Origin: Lentisphaerae bacterium GWF2_50_93
GTDB lineage: Bacteria; Verrucomicrobiota; Lentisphaeria; Victivallales; GWF2-50-93
Reading direction: 5' to 3'
DNA length: 39,781 bases
Assembly (NCBI GenBank): GCA_001804815.1
Contig: MHBI01000015.1
Coordinates: 1-39,781, forward strand
Both the position numbers and the translations under genes were made by a program. Below are positions 15,136-23,536 of this stretch, piece by piece; positions within the stretch are counted from its first letter, which is position 1, and the number at the start of each line of letters is the position of its first letter. Below the pieces are notes generated by a model. The model saw nothing but the letters and a program-made list of their open reading frames with translations. It was not told the DNA's origin and ran no database searches.

Positions 15136-18100
15136 TCACTGGTTCTCCTCGATTTTGGAGAAAGCCTCTTCGGTCAGGCGGCCGCGTGCGATCTTCGCCC
15201 AGCGCCCCTCGGGATAATCCCAGGTGAGCTTCTTGAAGGTCTGATAGGCCCTGACCGGATCGCCGTTGTTGAAGTGCGAGTCCCCGAGCCAGTACATGGC
15301 CTCCTCGCGCACGTCCTTCTGCTCGGTGTATTCTTCCACAAGGGCGGTGAAAAGCTTGATGGCCTCCTTGAAGTCCTTCATCTTGTAGTAGCACTGCGCG
15401 GCAAGGAAGAGCGCCTTGGGCGCCAGCTGGTGCGCAGGATTGCGCAGCTTGAACTTGTGGAAGATCTGTCCAGCCACCTTGTACGCCTCCTTCTTGTAGT
15501 AGTAGTTGCCCATGCGGACGGTTGCGTCGGCGACAAGGCTGCTGTCGGGATATACATATGTGACTTTGACATACTCCTCGCAGGCCAGTTCGTACTGCTC
15601 CATCTTCTCCATGCAGATGGCCTTCTTGAACTGCGAACGGGCGGCGTATTCGGATTCCGGCCAGGTGTTGATCACGTGCGAGTAGCGGCCAATGGCCTCC
15701 TGATAGCTCTCCAGCTCCTGGGCCAGGTTGGCCAGGAGGAACTCGCCCTGTGCGGCAAGCGTGGTGTTCGCGTAGTCGCGCATGGCCTCCTGCAGTATCC
15801 GCTTGCCCCTGTCGATCTCGTCCTTGGCGACGTCTGCCTGCTTCAGCTTGCGGTGCTCCTTCGCCATTTCAAAAAGGGCCTCGGCCATCAGGAAATTGGT
15901 CTTGACAGCCATTTCCGGATCCTTGAACTGCTTCGAGAAATTGGACATCAGCGCGTCCGACCCGGGGTATATTGTACCTTTGACCTCAATCCTGGCGGGC
16001 CTGCCCGAAAGGGTCAGCCCGTCGTTGTAGACGAAGACCACCTCGTCTCCGAAATTGACGCTCAGCTGATCATCCTTGGTGTTTATGACAGGTGACTTCC
16101 CATCGACTTTTTCTCCGATGAATTCGGGCTTGACAGTGCCGGTGAAGACGCCTGAATGGGAGAGGGTCTCCGTAAGTTCCAGCTTCAGCATGTCGCCTGA
16201 ACTTGTGGAGACGTCCACGTTCACCTTGTCCTGATCATTGGAAATGTCATGGTCGGGATCCGTCACCCTGACGGAGAACTTCTCGCCGAGATGGACTGCG
16301 TCCTTCTGGATCTGGTATGAAGGGTCCATAAGCTCGAGACGGCCATCGGAAAGCAGCCGCACGCGTGACTCGGAGAGGACCTTGTCGGCATCGTCCTTGA
16401 CTTTGAGCGTGACAGTATCGGAACCGGCGACGATCAATGTTGGAACGCGGTAGGAGAATTCCTCCTTGTCCTGCTTTCTCTGCTCCTGGGAGGCAAAGGC
16501 CCTTTCCCCGCGGAGTACCAGGTCGTTGACCGGATCCCCGGGACTGCCTATCTGCAGGCGTATGACTCCTGCGAAAGAACCATCGCGCAGCATTTCCTCG
16601 GCAGTACGGCGGATATGGCTCTGCAGCTGGACCGTATATCCCTTGACATCGGCGAGTTTCTGGATGCCTTCGATGTACATTGGTACGGCAAGCACATTTG
16701 GTTTGCGGTTCTCCTTCTTGGAAGCCTTCTCCTCGGAGTCGGATACGGCCTCGACTTTCAGTATGCTTCCGGCATTGAGCGCCATTCTCGGATAGTTCAA
16801 TTCGAAAAGGAGCGGGGCGTTCACGGCCACGATCGTTTCACCTGTCGCAGGCTGTGCGGGTTTTTCAGCGGCTCCAGGCGCGGCAGGAGGGGCGGCGGGA
16901 GCCGCATCCTTGGTTTCATAATCAGGATGCGTGGCCAGGGTTATATCCTTATACACAAGGGACTTTTCGGGATTCCTGGTGCGCATGCGCTGCAGTTTGG
17001 CCCTGGCTTCCTCGCTGGTGTCGAGAACCTGCTTGAGATTGGTCTTGTAGACCACGAACTCCGGCCTGCTGGCGCCTGCCTCGTTGACGCTGTAGATCCG
17101 TTCGACAGGCACGCCGGGCTCCGTGTTTTCAGTGTCGAGATAGCTGACCGCCAGCTGATCTCCCGGATTGACTTTTATCTGGTCGTCCTTCGTGACATCG
17201 CCGATCCGGATGATTGCCATGAACACGCCGGCATGGTTGGACCGCAGATCCGATGGATTCTGCGTCCAGGTCTCCAGCGCCTTGAGCTCCAGCTTCTCGC
17301 CGCCGCTTGTCGTGACCTTCACCGGCAGAGTATCACGTTCCTTGGTGATATCCCCGTCGTAGTCCGTGACGATAAGCATCAGGCTGTCCCCGCGGCGGCA
17401 GCGTTTTGCCGGGGAATACTGGTATATGCGCTCTTCGCTGCCGTTCCGTTTCGTAATGCTTTCATTGGCGAGAATGACGTTGCCATTGAAGAATGTCGCA
17501 TTCAGCATGGATTCCAGGACAGGGGTGTCCTCGCGCAGGCGCTTCTCATTGCGGTAGGAGACAGTCACCTGGTCGCCCGGTGCGATCTCCAGGGTGCCGT
17601 TGGCGAGGCCGGATGAGAAATCATTGGAGGTGGGCAGGACCGCCTTGCCCTGGTCATTTACCAGGTTCACTTTGTTCACGGCAACGCTGTTGCCGATGAA
17701 ATCTCCGAATTCCCAGCGAATCTTGCGCAGGCGGACAGGCTCGGCCAGAGTGGCGGTGATTAAATTGCCGTTGATCTTGACCGTGCCCTTCGGCTTGAGA
17801 TAATCCGCCAGGGCGGGATTGTCCTTGATGGAAAACCAGGAAGCAGGCAATGGTTCAAAGGTACCATCGTCCTTGCGGTATCCGACTGTGACTTTTCCGC
17901 TTTTCCAGTGGCAGCGGTCGAGGACTTCCAGCCGGTGCGCACCCTTGACCAGGTCGATTTTCTTGGTTGCGCGGACAGTGTCCTTGTTGATCTCGCCGCC
18001 CAGCACATACTGTCCGTCGATGAAGATATAGGAATGCTGCCATCCGCCATTGTTGCATGGAGTCTGGAGGAACTTGAACTCCAGCGAACGGTTCTCCGGC

Positions 18101-21100
18101 AGCCAGAATGAGCCGCACATGCGTGACGTCTGCCAGACATCGCGTCCCTTGAGGGGAGTATCATCCCTGTCCAGCGTGGTCTTGTCCTGTGTCAATGGAG
18201 CACCAGCGGCCAGGGAGAGATAACGGCGTATCGCATCCGGCTGCTCTCCGCGCTGGTCGTTTGCGAAATCAATGGCAAGCCCACCCTTGATGGTCGCCAG
18301 GTCCTTTGGAGGGAAAGCGGCAAGCTCTTCAAATCTGTCGGCCAGTATCCCCATGAACTTCATCTGCTTGAATGCGGCGGGATCCGGAACCTCGAGGGAA
18401 CAGGTTTTGACCAGCTGCGAACTCATGGTGTCCACTTCAACCCATTTGGGCTTCTTGCCGTCCCCGATGCTGACCCACTTGTCCGTCTTGGCTGAATTGA
18501 TGAGGCATGAAGGATCCTTCCCCTCGGGGCCGTCGGATGTCGTGGCCTTCGGCAGGGGGATTCCAGTCAGCACTGAAGCGCGGAATATTCCCGTATGCGG
18601 GCCGGTTTCCAGCAGCTTGAAACCTTCGATGACGTCGCCGGAACTTGTCTTCAGATCCACGGGAACCGTATCAGGTGAATCGCCCACATCGCGGGCGAAG
18701 TCGGTGACTTGCACGAAAATCGGACTTCCCGGGCGGACCGACCTGTTGTCGCGGTTGGCCTCATAGCGCATGGTCTCCTCGTCCTGCTGCTGGGTCTTTC
18801 GGATCTGTCTTTCCATGGCGCGCTTCTCCTCCTCCTCCTCGGACAGGATTTCCCCGGAGCTGGCGGCCAGGCGCGCATCATAGCGGACCTCCAGGGTCTT
18901 GGCCGAGTAATTCAGATCGTTGGCCTTCTGGAACTCCTTTTCAATTTCATAGCTGACCACGTCGCTGCCGCGCAGCTGGAGGAGGGTGTCGTTCTTCTGG
19001 ACATTGCCCAGGGCGGTGTTGATCTGGCCGACAAACAGATTCTTGTTTGTTGAACTTGGCAGCAGTTTGACATGCTCCTCGTCCATTCCATTGCTGGTTG
19101 TAATCACTACGGGGATCGAGGCGCCGCCACGGGCCACGGACAGGTTCTGATCCTGCAGCTTCAATGTAAGCACCCGTCCGGGTATGACGGTCAGCGCAAG
19201 ACGCGGATTTCCAACCATTACTTCCTGGTTCTGCAGTCCTCCGGGAAGCACCAGGTTCAGCTCGCCTTCCAGGAAGGCGGCTTCCACATGGTTGACTACG
19301 CGGTCTTTTACCTTCTTGATGTATTCCTTGGCTTCCTTGTACTGCTGTTCCTGGTAGGCCATCCTGGCGAAATAGTAGTATGCCTCGGCCTGGGTCTCGA
19401 TCTTGTCTGAATCCACCATGCGCTCCAGCAGGCCGGTGGCCGTGGTATAGTCCTTGGTGGTGATCAGGAGATCAACAAGACGCCAGTAGCTTTTTGCGCC
19501 GGCGACGGTGCGGTTGTAGGCGGGATTGTTGCGAAGTCCGTCGTACTCGATCTTCGCGGCCTGGTAATTGCCCATGTCACGGTACGTGTCGCCCTTGGTA
19601 AGGGATGCGCGGGCGGCGATCTCGGGATTCATCTCCTTTTCGCGCAGCAGCATGGTCATTGCCAGTTCAAGGGATGGAGTGTACATCTTCTGCTTGCGCA
19701 TCTGGTCCGCGACCCAGGCCACATACTCAGGATCGAGCTTGACCCATTCCTTCTGCAGCAGCGGCAGTTTTGCAGAGGTCAGTTCCCAGGCGCGCGCCTC
19801 GTTGCCGAAGGAGAGGGCCTGCGCGGCTACGAAGAGATTGTACATCGGATCGGTCTTGTCTACGGGTATCATGTCCTTTATCTCGCTTCCCACCTTTGCC
19901 TTGATGACGGACAGCTGGCTCCTGATCTTCTCGGTGGGATTTGCATGGCGTTCAATGGTCGAGATGAAAACATAGATCATCTCGTTGGCCTTCCTGGACT
20001 CCAGCAGGGTTATAATTGGCGCAACGCGCTGGTAGTTGTCATCCCAGTTGCTGGAGCGGCCAAGCAATATGGCATACGATGCAAGCAGCTGGCTCGCGGC
20101 CTTCCAGTTCCCGCTTTCAATCTCCCTGCGGCAGAGCAGGTCGACGAGGCCGTATATATTGCGCGCATCACCTTCGAACTGGGCTCCATCGACCAGCATT
20201 TCGACCATCTTGCAGCCCAGGGAGACTGCGTCGGCCTTGACCGATGCGTCAGCCGCGTTGCGGGCGAGGTTCTCGACTTCCAAGTACAGGTTCTGCGATA
20301 TGCTCATGCGGGCAAGACTGTAGGCTGGAACCTTGTCGAACGCAGGCTTGAGCATTTTTGCGATGGTGTGGTACCGCATGCCGGGTTTCAGTTCCTTGTC
20401 GACCGGCTCGGCCGGCAGGTTGACGTGGCGGAAAATGCAGGATATGGCTTCGATCTGCTGATCCGGCCTGCGTTTCCGGATCTCCGCAAGATAGGTGGCG
20501 ATGAACGGTTTGGTATCGCCGCCGGAACGCGCGATCTGTCCATAGCAGAATGTTTCCGCGGTCACGTCGTATGAACTGGACTTGTTTTCAGCTGAGATCA
20601 GGAAGTTCCACAGATGCTGGGTGACTTCAGGCGGAACCTTGTTCTGGGGGTTGGAAATGTTGTACAGCTGGTGGATCATCGGTACGGCTATGTTCCAGTC
20701 TGTGAACTTGCCACCGGTTCCGGCAATGGCCTTGGTCGCCTGTTCAATGAAGAACTGGCGGTTGCCCTCCCATGCCTCGCGGTTGTTCAGCACGTGCCAT
20801 GCGGCGCGGTCGGTGCCGAGTTTCGGATAGACTTCGGCCAGCGGATTGGTGTAGTCCTTCTTGGCCACAGTCAGATATGGCAGCTCGGACCAGACCGCCT
20901 GTGAACCGGGATCGTTTTTTGTCAATGCGATATATATGGGTGCGATCTTCGCAAGGGTCCCAGTCCTGCCATGTTCGCGGGCCCTGCGCACCATGTTGTC
21001 CCATGTGGAACCGAGGGAAATGCGCGGCGCCCACTGTTCGACGACCCTGCTGATGTCGTTCCCGTTGTTCCAGGAAAGCTCCATCTCCCTGTTGAGGATG

Positions 21101-22854
21101 ATCATGGCCTGTACGCCTTCCAGGTTGGCCGTCTTCTCCCAGCCGCCGGGAACCTGCCCCTTATATTCATCCAGGAACTGCTTGGCAGCATCATGCGCCT
21201 CCTTCGGCTTGTCAGTGGCCGCCTTGGTCATGGCGGTCAGTCCGCGCATCATGGTGTCGGTGCCCGGCGCCTTGGCGTTGTGGTCCTTTATGATTTCAAG
21301 AAAAGCCTGCTTGTTGGCCCAGTTATCCTTGTCCGCAGCCATGTCCTTCAGCAGTTCGGAACGTATCGGATTGTAGCCCTCCATGGCAACCTGCTCCTTG
21401 AGCAATGCCACCTTCTGGTCAAAAGTAATCAGCTGGCTGTTGATGAAACTGCTGCGGATTTTTTTCCAGTCAAAGGAGGTGGGATAGGCCCTCATGTATT
21501 CCCTGGCCGCCGTAAGAAGCTGCTGCGCGGCATCAGGTTCCTTGGACTTGCTGAACCAGGGCATCAGGCCTATGCGGGCGTCAAGCACGTCCTTGTAGTT
21601 GTTGCCTTTTGCATATTCCGCCAATGTCGCGGAAACATTCGCGCCACCGCTTGCAGCCATGAGATCATTGAGCTGGCTTGTACTCAGGATGGCGATGTTC
21701 TTCTTCAGGTATTCCATCCACGAAGTCTTATCTCCGGGCACATAGCCGTTCTGGATGTTCTGCAGGACGCCCCTCAAGACCTGCGGGGAATCCGCGTATT
21801 TCTGCTTCAGCAGCTCGAACTTCTTCTGGATGTCTGCAACCGGGATGAGATTGGTTTCCGGCTTGTCCTTGCTCAAGGCGAACACCCCAGGGGACTCGGA
21901 AATGACGCGCATGAAAAGGTGATAGTCGTCGCGGTTGGCGCTGTCACGGAAAACGGGTTCAAGCGCCAGGAAGCTTTTTCCCGCCGCCAGCCGTACATCA
22001 TCTTCCTTGATGTCGCGCATGCTGAAGAACAGTTCATTAAGCCAGCCGCCCATCGGCTTCTTGCGTCCGGACTGGATCTTCAGGATCGTGCTGGAGCGCT
22101 CCTGCGGCGTAAGGGATCCATTGGCCTGCTGGAACATCCATGTGATATGGGAATAATCGGACGGTACGGCCTCAGCCATCACCATCAGGGGCTTTACGAA
22201 ACGGTTCTTCGGTTCCTTGCCAAGCTCAAAGCTCTCTGAAGCCATGCGCAGTCGCCAATGTATGAAGTTAACGTTGCCGGGTTCAGGAAACTGCTGCTCC
22301 AGGAACAAGGCTGTCTTCAGAGCGTTCTCCGGATCCGGCGCCTGGCAGAGGCGCTCGAGCAGCGTCGCGCCAAGGGTCCACGCGCTGCCTGCCCCGTGGA
22401 GCTGCACAAACTTCCTGTATTCCTCCGGATACGTGCCGCGGACCAGGATATAGATCAGGGCATGCTCCAGCTTATCGCTTTTCACATTGCACTTCTGGAC
22501 GTACATCGAGTAACGGGCCATCGCCATCTGCTGGTCGCCGATCAGTTCCGCGCAGGCGGCGCCCTGGTAAAGCAGGTCCAGATCGTTGTTCTGCGTCTGC
22601 TTCAACAGGACCGCCATGCGCCTTTCAGCGGTGACAAACTGCGCGCCGCCCATGGCGGCCTCATAGGAAATCTTCAACACTTCCGGACGCGGGTTGCTTT
22701 CAGCCAGTTCGCGCTCAAGCACTTTGTCCACTTCGGAATAGCTCCTTGACGCCATCAGTTTTTTTGCCTCGTCCAGAGGTTCCGCCCGGACCAGTCCGGC
22801 CGGCATCACAAGCACGAGGAAAACGATAAAGGAAGAACAGATTTTTAATTTCAT
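15136..22854 (-). CDS. Giant (2572-residue) secreted TPR / beta-domain repeat protein
   Basis: The signal peptide is about 1-24 (ending MPAGLVRA). A very long N-terminal superhelix of TPR-like pairs covers about 25-1190. At least three clear copies of a beta domain follow, near 1375-1440, 1815-1910 and 2185-2290. Their pattern is VTDxDxDIS..D.v.V.V.TSSGD..kl.L.ET..hsGvF.g.i...GD.l.vsY.D. A weaker copy lies near 1210. A PA14-like segment (about 1575-1680: GSFWLPENRSLEFKF, YIFIDGQYVLGG, KGAHRLEVLDRC) lies between them. A YbgF-like C-terminal TPR block covers about 2365-2572. The start lacks a strong ribosome site. At roughly three times the length of ordinary TPR exported proteins, it could span the periplasm. 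Role unknown; the context suggests it is the main scaffold for the ExbB/ExbD motor downstream. Confidence 0.9.
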   Translation of the reverse strand: MKLKICSSFIVFLVLVMPAGLVRAEPLDEAKKLMASRSYSEVDKVLERELAESNPRPEVLKISYEAAMGGAQFVTAERRMAVLLKQTQNNDLDLLYQGAACAELIGDQQMAMARYSMYVQKCNVKSDKLEHALIYILVRGTYPEEYRKFVQLHGAGSAWTLGATLLERLCQAPDPENALKTALFLEQQFPEPGNVNFIHWRLRMASESFELGKEPKNRFVKPLMVMAEAVPSDYSHITWMFQQANGSLTPQERSSTILKIQSGRKKPMGGWLNELFFSMRDIKEDDVRLAAGKSFLALEPVFRDSANRDDYHLFMRVISESPGVFALSKDKPETNLIPVADIQKKFELLKQKYADSPQVLRGVLQNIQNGYVPGDKTSWMEYLKKNIAILSTSQLNDLMAASGGANVSATLAEYAKGNNYKDVLDARIGLMPWFSKSKEPDAAQQLLTAAREYMRAYPTSFDWKKIRSSFINSQLITFDQKVALLKEQVAMEGYNPIRSELLKDMAADKDNWANKQAFLEIIKDHNAKAPGTDTMMRGLTAMTKAATDKPKEAHDAAKQFLDEYKGQVPGGWEKTANLEGVQAMIILNREMELSWNNGNDISRVVEQWAPRISLGSTWDNMVRRAREHGRTGTLAKIAPIYIALTKNDPGSQAVWSELPYLTVAKKDYTNPLAEVYPKLGTDRAAWHVLNNREAWEGNRQFFIEQATKAIAGTGGKFTDWNIAVPMIHQLYNISNPQNKVPPEVTQHLWNFLISAENKSSSYDVTAETFCYGQIARSGGDTKPFIATYLAEIRKRRPDQQIEAISCIFRHVNLPAEPVDKELKPGMRYHTIAKMLKPAFDKVPAYSLARMSISQNLYLEVENLARNAADASVKADAVSLGCKMVEMLVDGAQFEGDARNIYGLVDLLCRREIESGNWKAASQLLASYAILLGRSSNWDDNYQRVAPIITLLESRKANEMIYVFISTIERHANPTEKIRSQLSVIKAKVGSEIKDMIPVDKTDPMYNLFVAAQALSFGNEARAWELTSAKLPLLQKEWVKLDPEYVAWVADQMRKQKMYTPSLELAMTMLLREKEMNPEIAARASLTKGDTYRDMGNYQAAKIEYDGLRNNPAYNRTVAGAKSYWRLVDLLITTKDYTTATGLLERMVDSDKIETQAEAYYYFARMAYQEQQYKEAKEYIKKVKDRVVNHVEAAFLEGELNLVLPGGLQNQEVMVGNPRLALTVIPGRVLTLKLQDQNLSVARGGASIPVVITTSNGMDEEHVKLLPSSTNKNLFVGQINTALGNVQKNDTLLQLRGSDVVSYEIEKEFQKANDLNYSAKTLEVRYDARLAASSGEILSEEEEEKRAMERQIRKTQQQDEETMRYEANRDNRSVRPGSPIFVQVTDFARDVGDSPDTVPVDLKTSSGDVIEGFKLLETGPHTGIFRASVLTGIPLPKATTSDGPEGKDPSCLINSAKTDKWVSIGDGKKPKWVEVDTMSSQLVKTCSLEVPDPAAFKQMKFMGILADRFEELAAFPPKDLATIKGGLAIDFANDQRGEQPDAIRRYLSLAAGAPLTQDKTTLDRDDTPLKGRDVWQTSRMCGSFWLPENRSLEFKFLQTPCNNGGWQHSYIFIDGQYVLGGEINKDTVRATKKIDLVKGAHRLEVLDRCHWKSGKVTVGYRKDDGTFEPLPASWFSIKDNPALADYLKPKGTVKINGNLITATLAEPVRLRKIRWEFGDFIGNSVAVNKVNLVNDQGKAVLPTSNDFSSGLANGTLEIAPGDQVTVSYRNEKRLREDTPVLESMLNATFFNGNVILANESITKRNGSEERIYQYSPAKRCRRGDSLMLIVTDYDGDITKERDTLPVKVTTSGGEKLELKALETWTQNPSDLRSNHAGVFMAIIRIGDVTKDDQIKVNPGDQLAVSYLDTENTEPGVPVERIYSVNEAGASRPEFVVYKTNLKQVLDTSEEARAKLQRMRTRNPEKSLVYKDITLATHPDYETKDAAPAAPPAAPGAAEKPAQPATGETIVAVNAPLLFELNYPRMALNAGSILKVEAVSDSEEKASKKENRKPNVLAVPMYIEGIQKLADVKGYTVQLQSHIRRTAEEMLRDGSFAGVIRLQIGSPGDPVNDLVLRGERAFASQEQRKQDKEEFSYRVPTLIVAGSDTVTLKVKDDADKVLSESRVRLLSDGRLELMDPSYQIQKDAVHLGEKFSVRVTDPDHDISNDQDKVNVDVSTSSGDMLKLELTETLSHSGVFTGTVKPEFIGEKVDGKSPVINTKDDQLSVNFGDEVVFVYNDGLTLSGRPARIEVKGTIYPGSDALMSNFSKQFKDPEMAVKTNFLMAEALFEMAKEHRKLKQADVAKDEIDRGKRILQEAMRDYANTTLAAQGEFLLANLAQELESYQEAIGRYSHVINTWPESEYAARSQFKKAICMEKMEQYELACEEYVKVTYVYPDSSLVADATVRMGNYYYKKEAYKVAGQIFHKFKLRNPAHQLAPKALFLAAQCYYKMKDFKEAIKLFTALVEEYTEQKDVREEAMYWLGDSHFNNGDPVRAYQTFKKLTWDYPEGRWAKIARGRLTEEAFSKIEENQ

Positions 22855-22940
22855 TTAACAACTAGCCTATATAGATTAAAGTTCCTTAAGTCCTTCAAAA
22901 CACCGATAAAAATCACAGCCGTCCTATGGATGATTGGATG

Positions 22941-22973
22941 ACCCGCCTTCGCTTAGAAGCTATGGCGCGGCAC
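22941..22973. repeat. 33-nt family G repeat inserted in the family E element
   Basis: The segment ACCCGCCTTCGCTTAGAAGC plus 13 bases is absent from the other family E copy. It matches the solo copy at 6605-6637 over all 33 positions with three differences. Confidence 0.85.
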
Positions 22974-23122
22974 GCTGGATTTATGGATGGTTGGGTATCA
23001 AATACATAAGACCAAAAACATCCTGGATAAATTATCCGAAATGCTTTTCTAGTAATTCTCATGTATCTCCATGACTTCCGTGTTGTTTTGAACTCAACCC
23101 CATTCATCCATTCATCCAGCAA

Positions 23123-23141
23123 TTCGCCACAGGCGAATAAA
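23123..23141. repeat. 19-nt palindrome-bearing insertion in the family E element
   Basis: TTCGCCACAGGCGAATAAA is absent from the other family E copy. It contains the hairpin TTCGCC-ACA-GGCGAA. Confidence 0.7.
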
Positions 23142-23146
23142 TCCAT

Positions 23147-23170
23147 CCATCCGTCATCCTGCGGGATGAC
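23147..23170. repeat. GTCATCC palindrome, family F (copy 1)
   Basis: CCATCC is followed by the hairpin GTCATCCTGCGGGATGAC. The same unit recurs at 29120-29143 with one change, and similar bases (GCATTAACC / GCTAAATTAACCGCAT) follow both copies. Confidence 0.6.
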
Positions 23171-23367
23171 TGTGACAAAATATAGCATTAACCTGCATTT
23201 TTCATTCAAGCATCATAGAGACCTCGAAAAAAACATCCGCTTCGCGTAATGTGTCAGTCATACTAAACCGCGGGGCCAGTTCCGTACTTTTCCCTCGTGC
23301 CTCGGGAATAAGTCCTGGGACCGACCCGAATGCCGCAAAGTTAAGCACTTCTACCATCAAGAATACT

Positions 23368-23431
23368 CAAGCTGAAGCTTGGACTCCAACCTCAGCACAC
23401 CGACAAATGTTGGAGTTCAAACTTTAGTTTG
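23368..23431. repeat. Inverted repeat, family C (copy 2)
   Basis: Arms at 23368-23390 (ending GGACTCCAAC) and 23409-23431 (starting GTTGGAGTTC) are 23-bp inverted repeats with a few mismatches. The GTTGGAGTT core is shared with 450-519. Confidence 0.6.
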
Positions 23432-23536
23432 TCTTCTCTTATCTTGTCGCCATCCGGGCCCGACCCCGGTAAAACTGATGCATTACCGCCTCGCGTTTAT
23501 CTTCCACCAATCCTCAGACGGATGACCTGCCAATGG

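Larger units (their letters stand above)
22918..23155. repeat. Dispersed repeat, family E (copy 2, with two nested insertions)
   Basis: This 238-bp copy is colinear with 13296-13481. The 52-bp size difference is exactly accounted for by insertions at 22941-22973 (33 bp) and 23123-23141 (19 bp). It lies in the 682-bp gap 22855-23536, which also holds a GTCATCC palindrome, a family C repeat and no supportable gene. Confidence 0.85.

Noticed and set aside
23270..23362. Stretch with GACCCGAATGCCG...AGTTAAGC resembling the conserved part of 5S rRNA
   Set aside because: The match is limited to about 25 bases. The remaining helices of 5S rRNA cannot be formed from the flanks, and no 16S or 23S gene is near. 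It may be another dispersed repeat.
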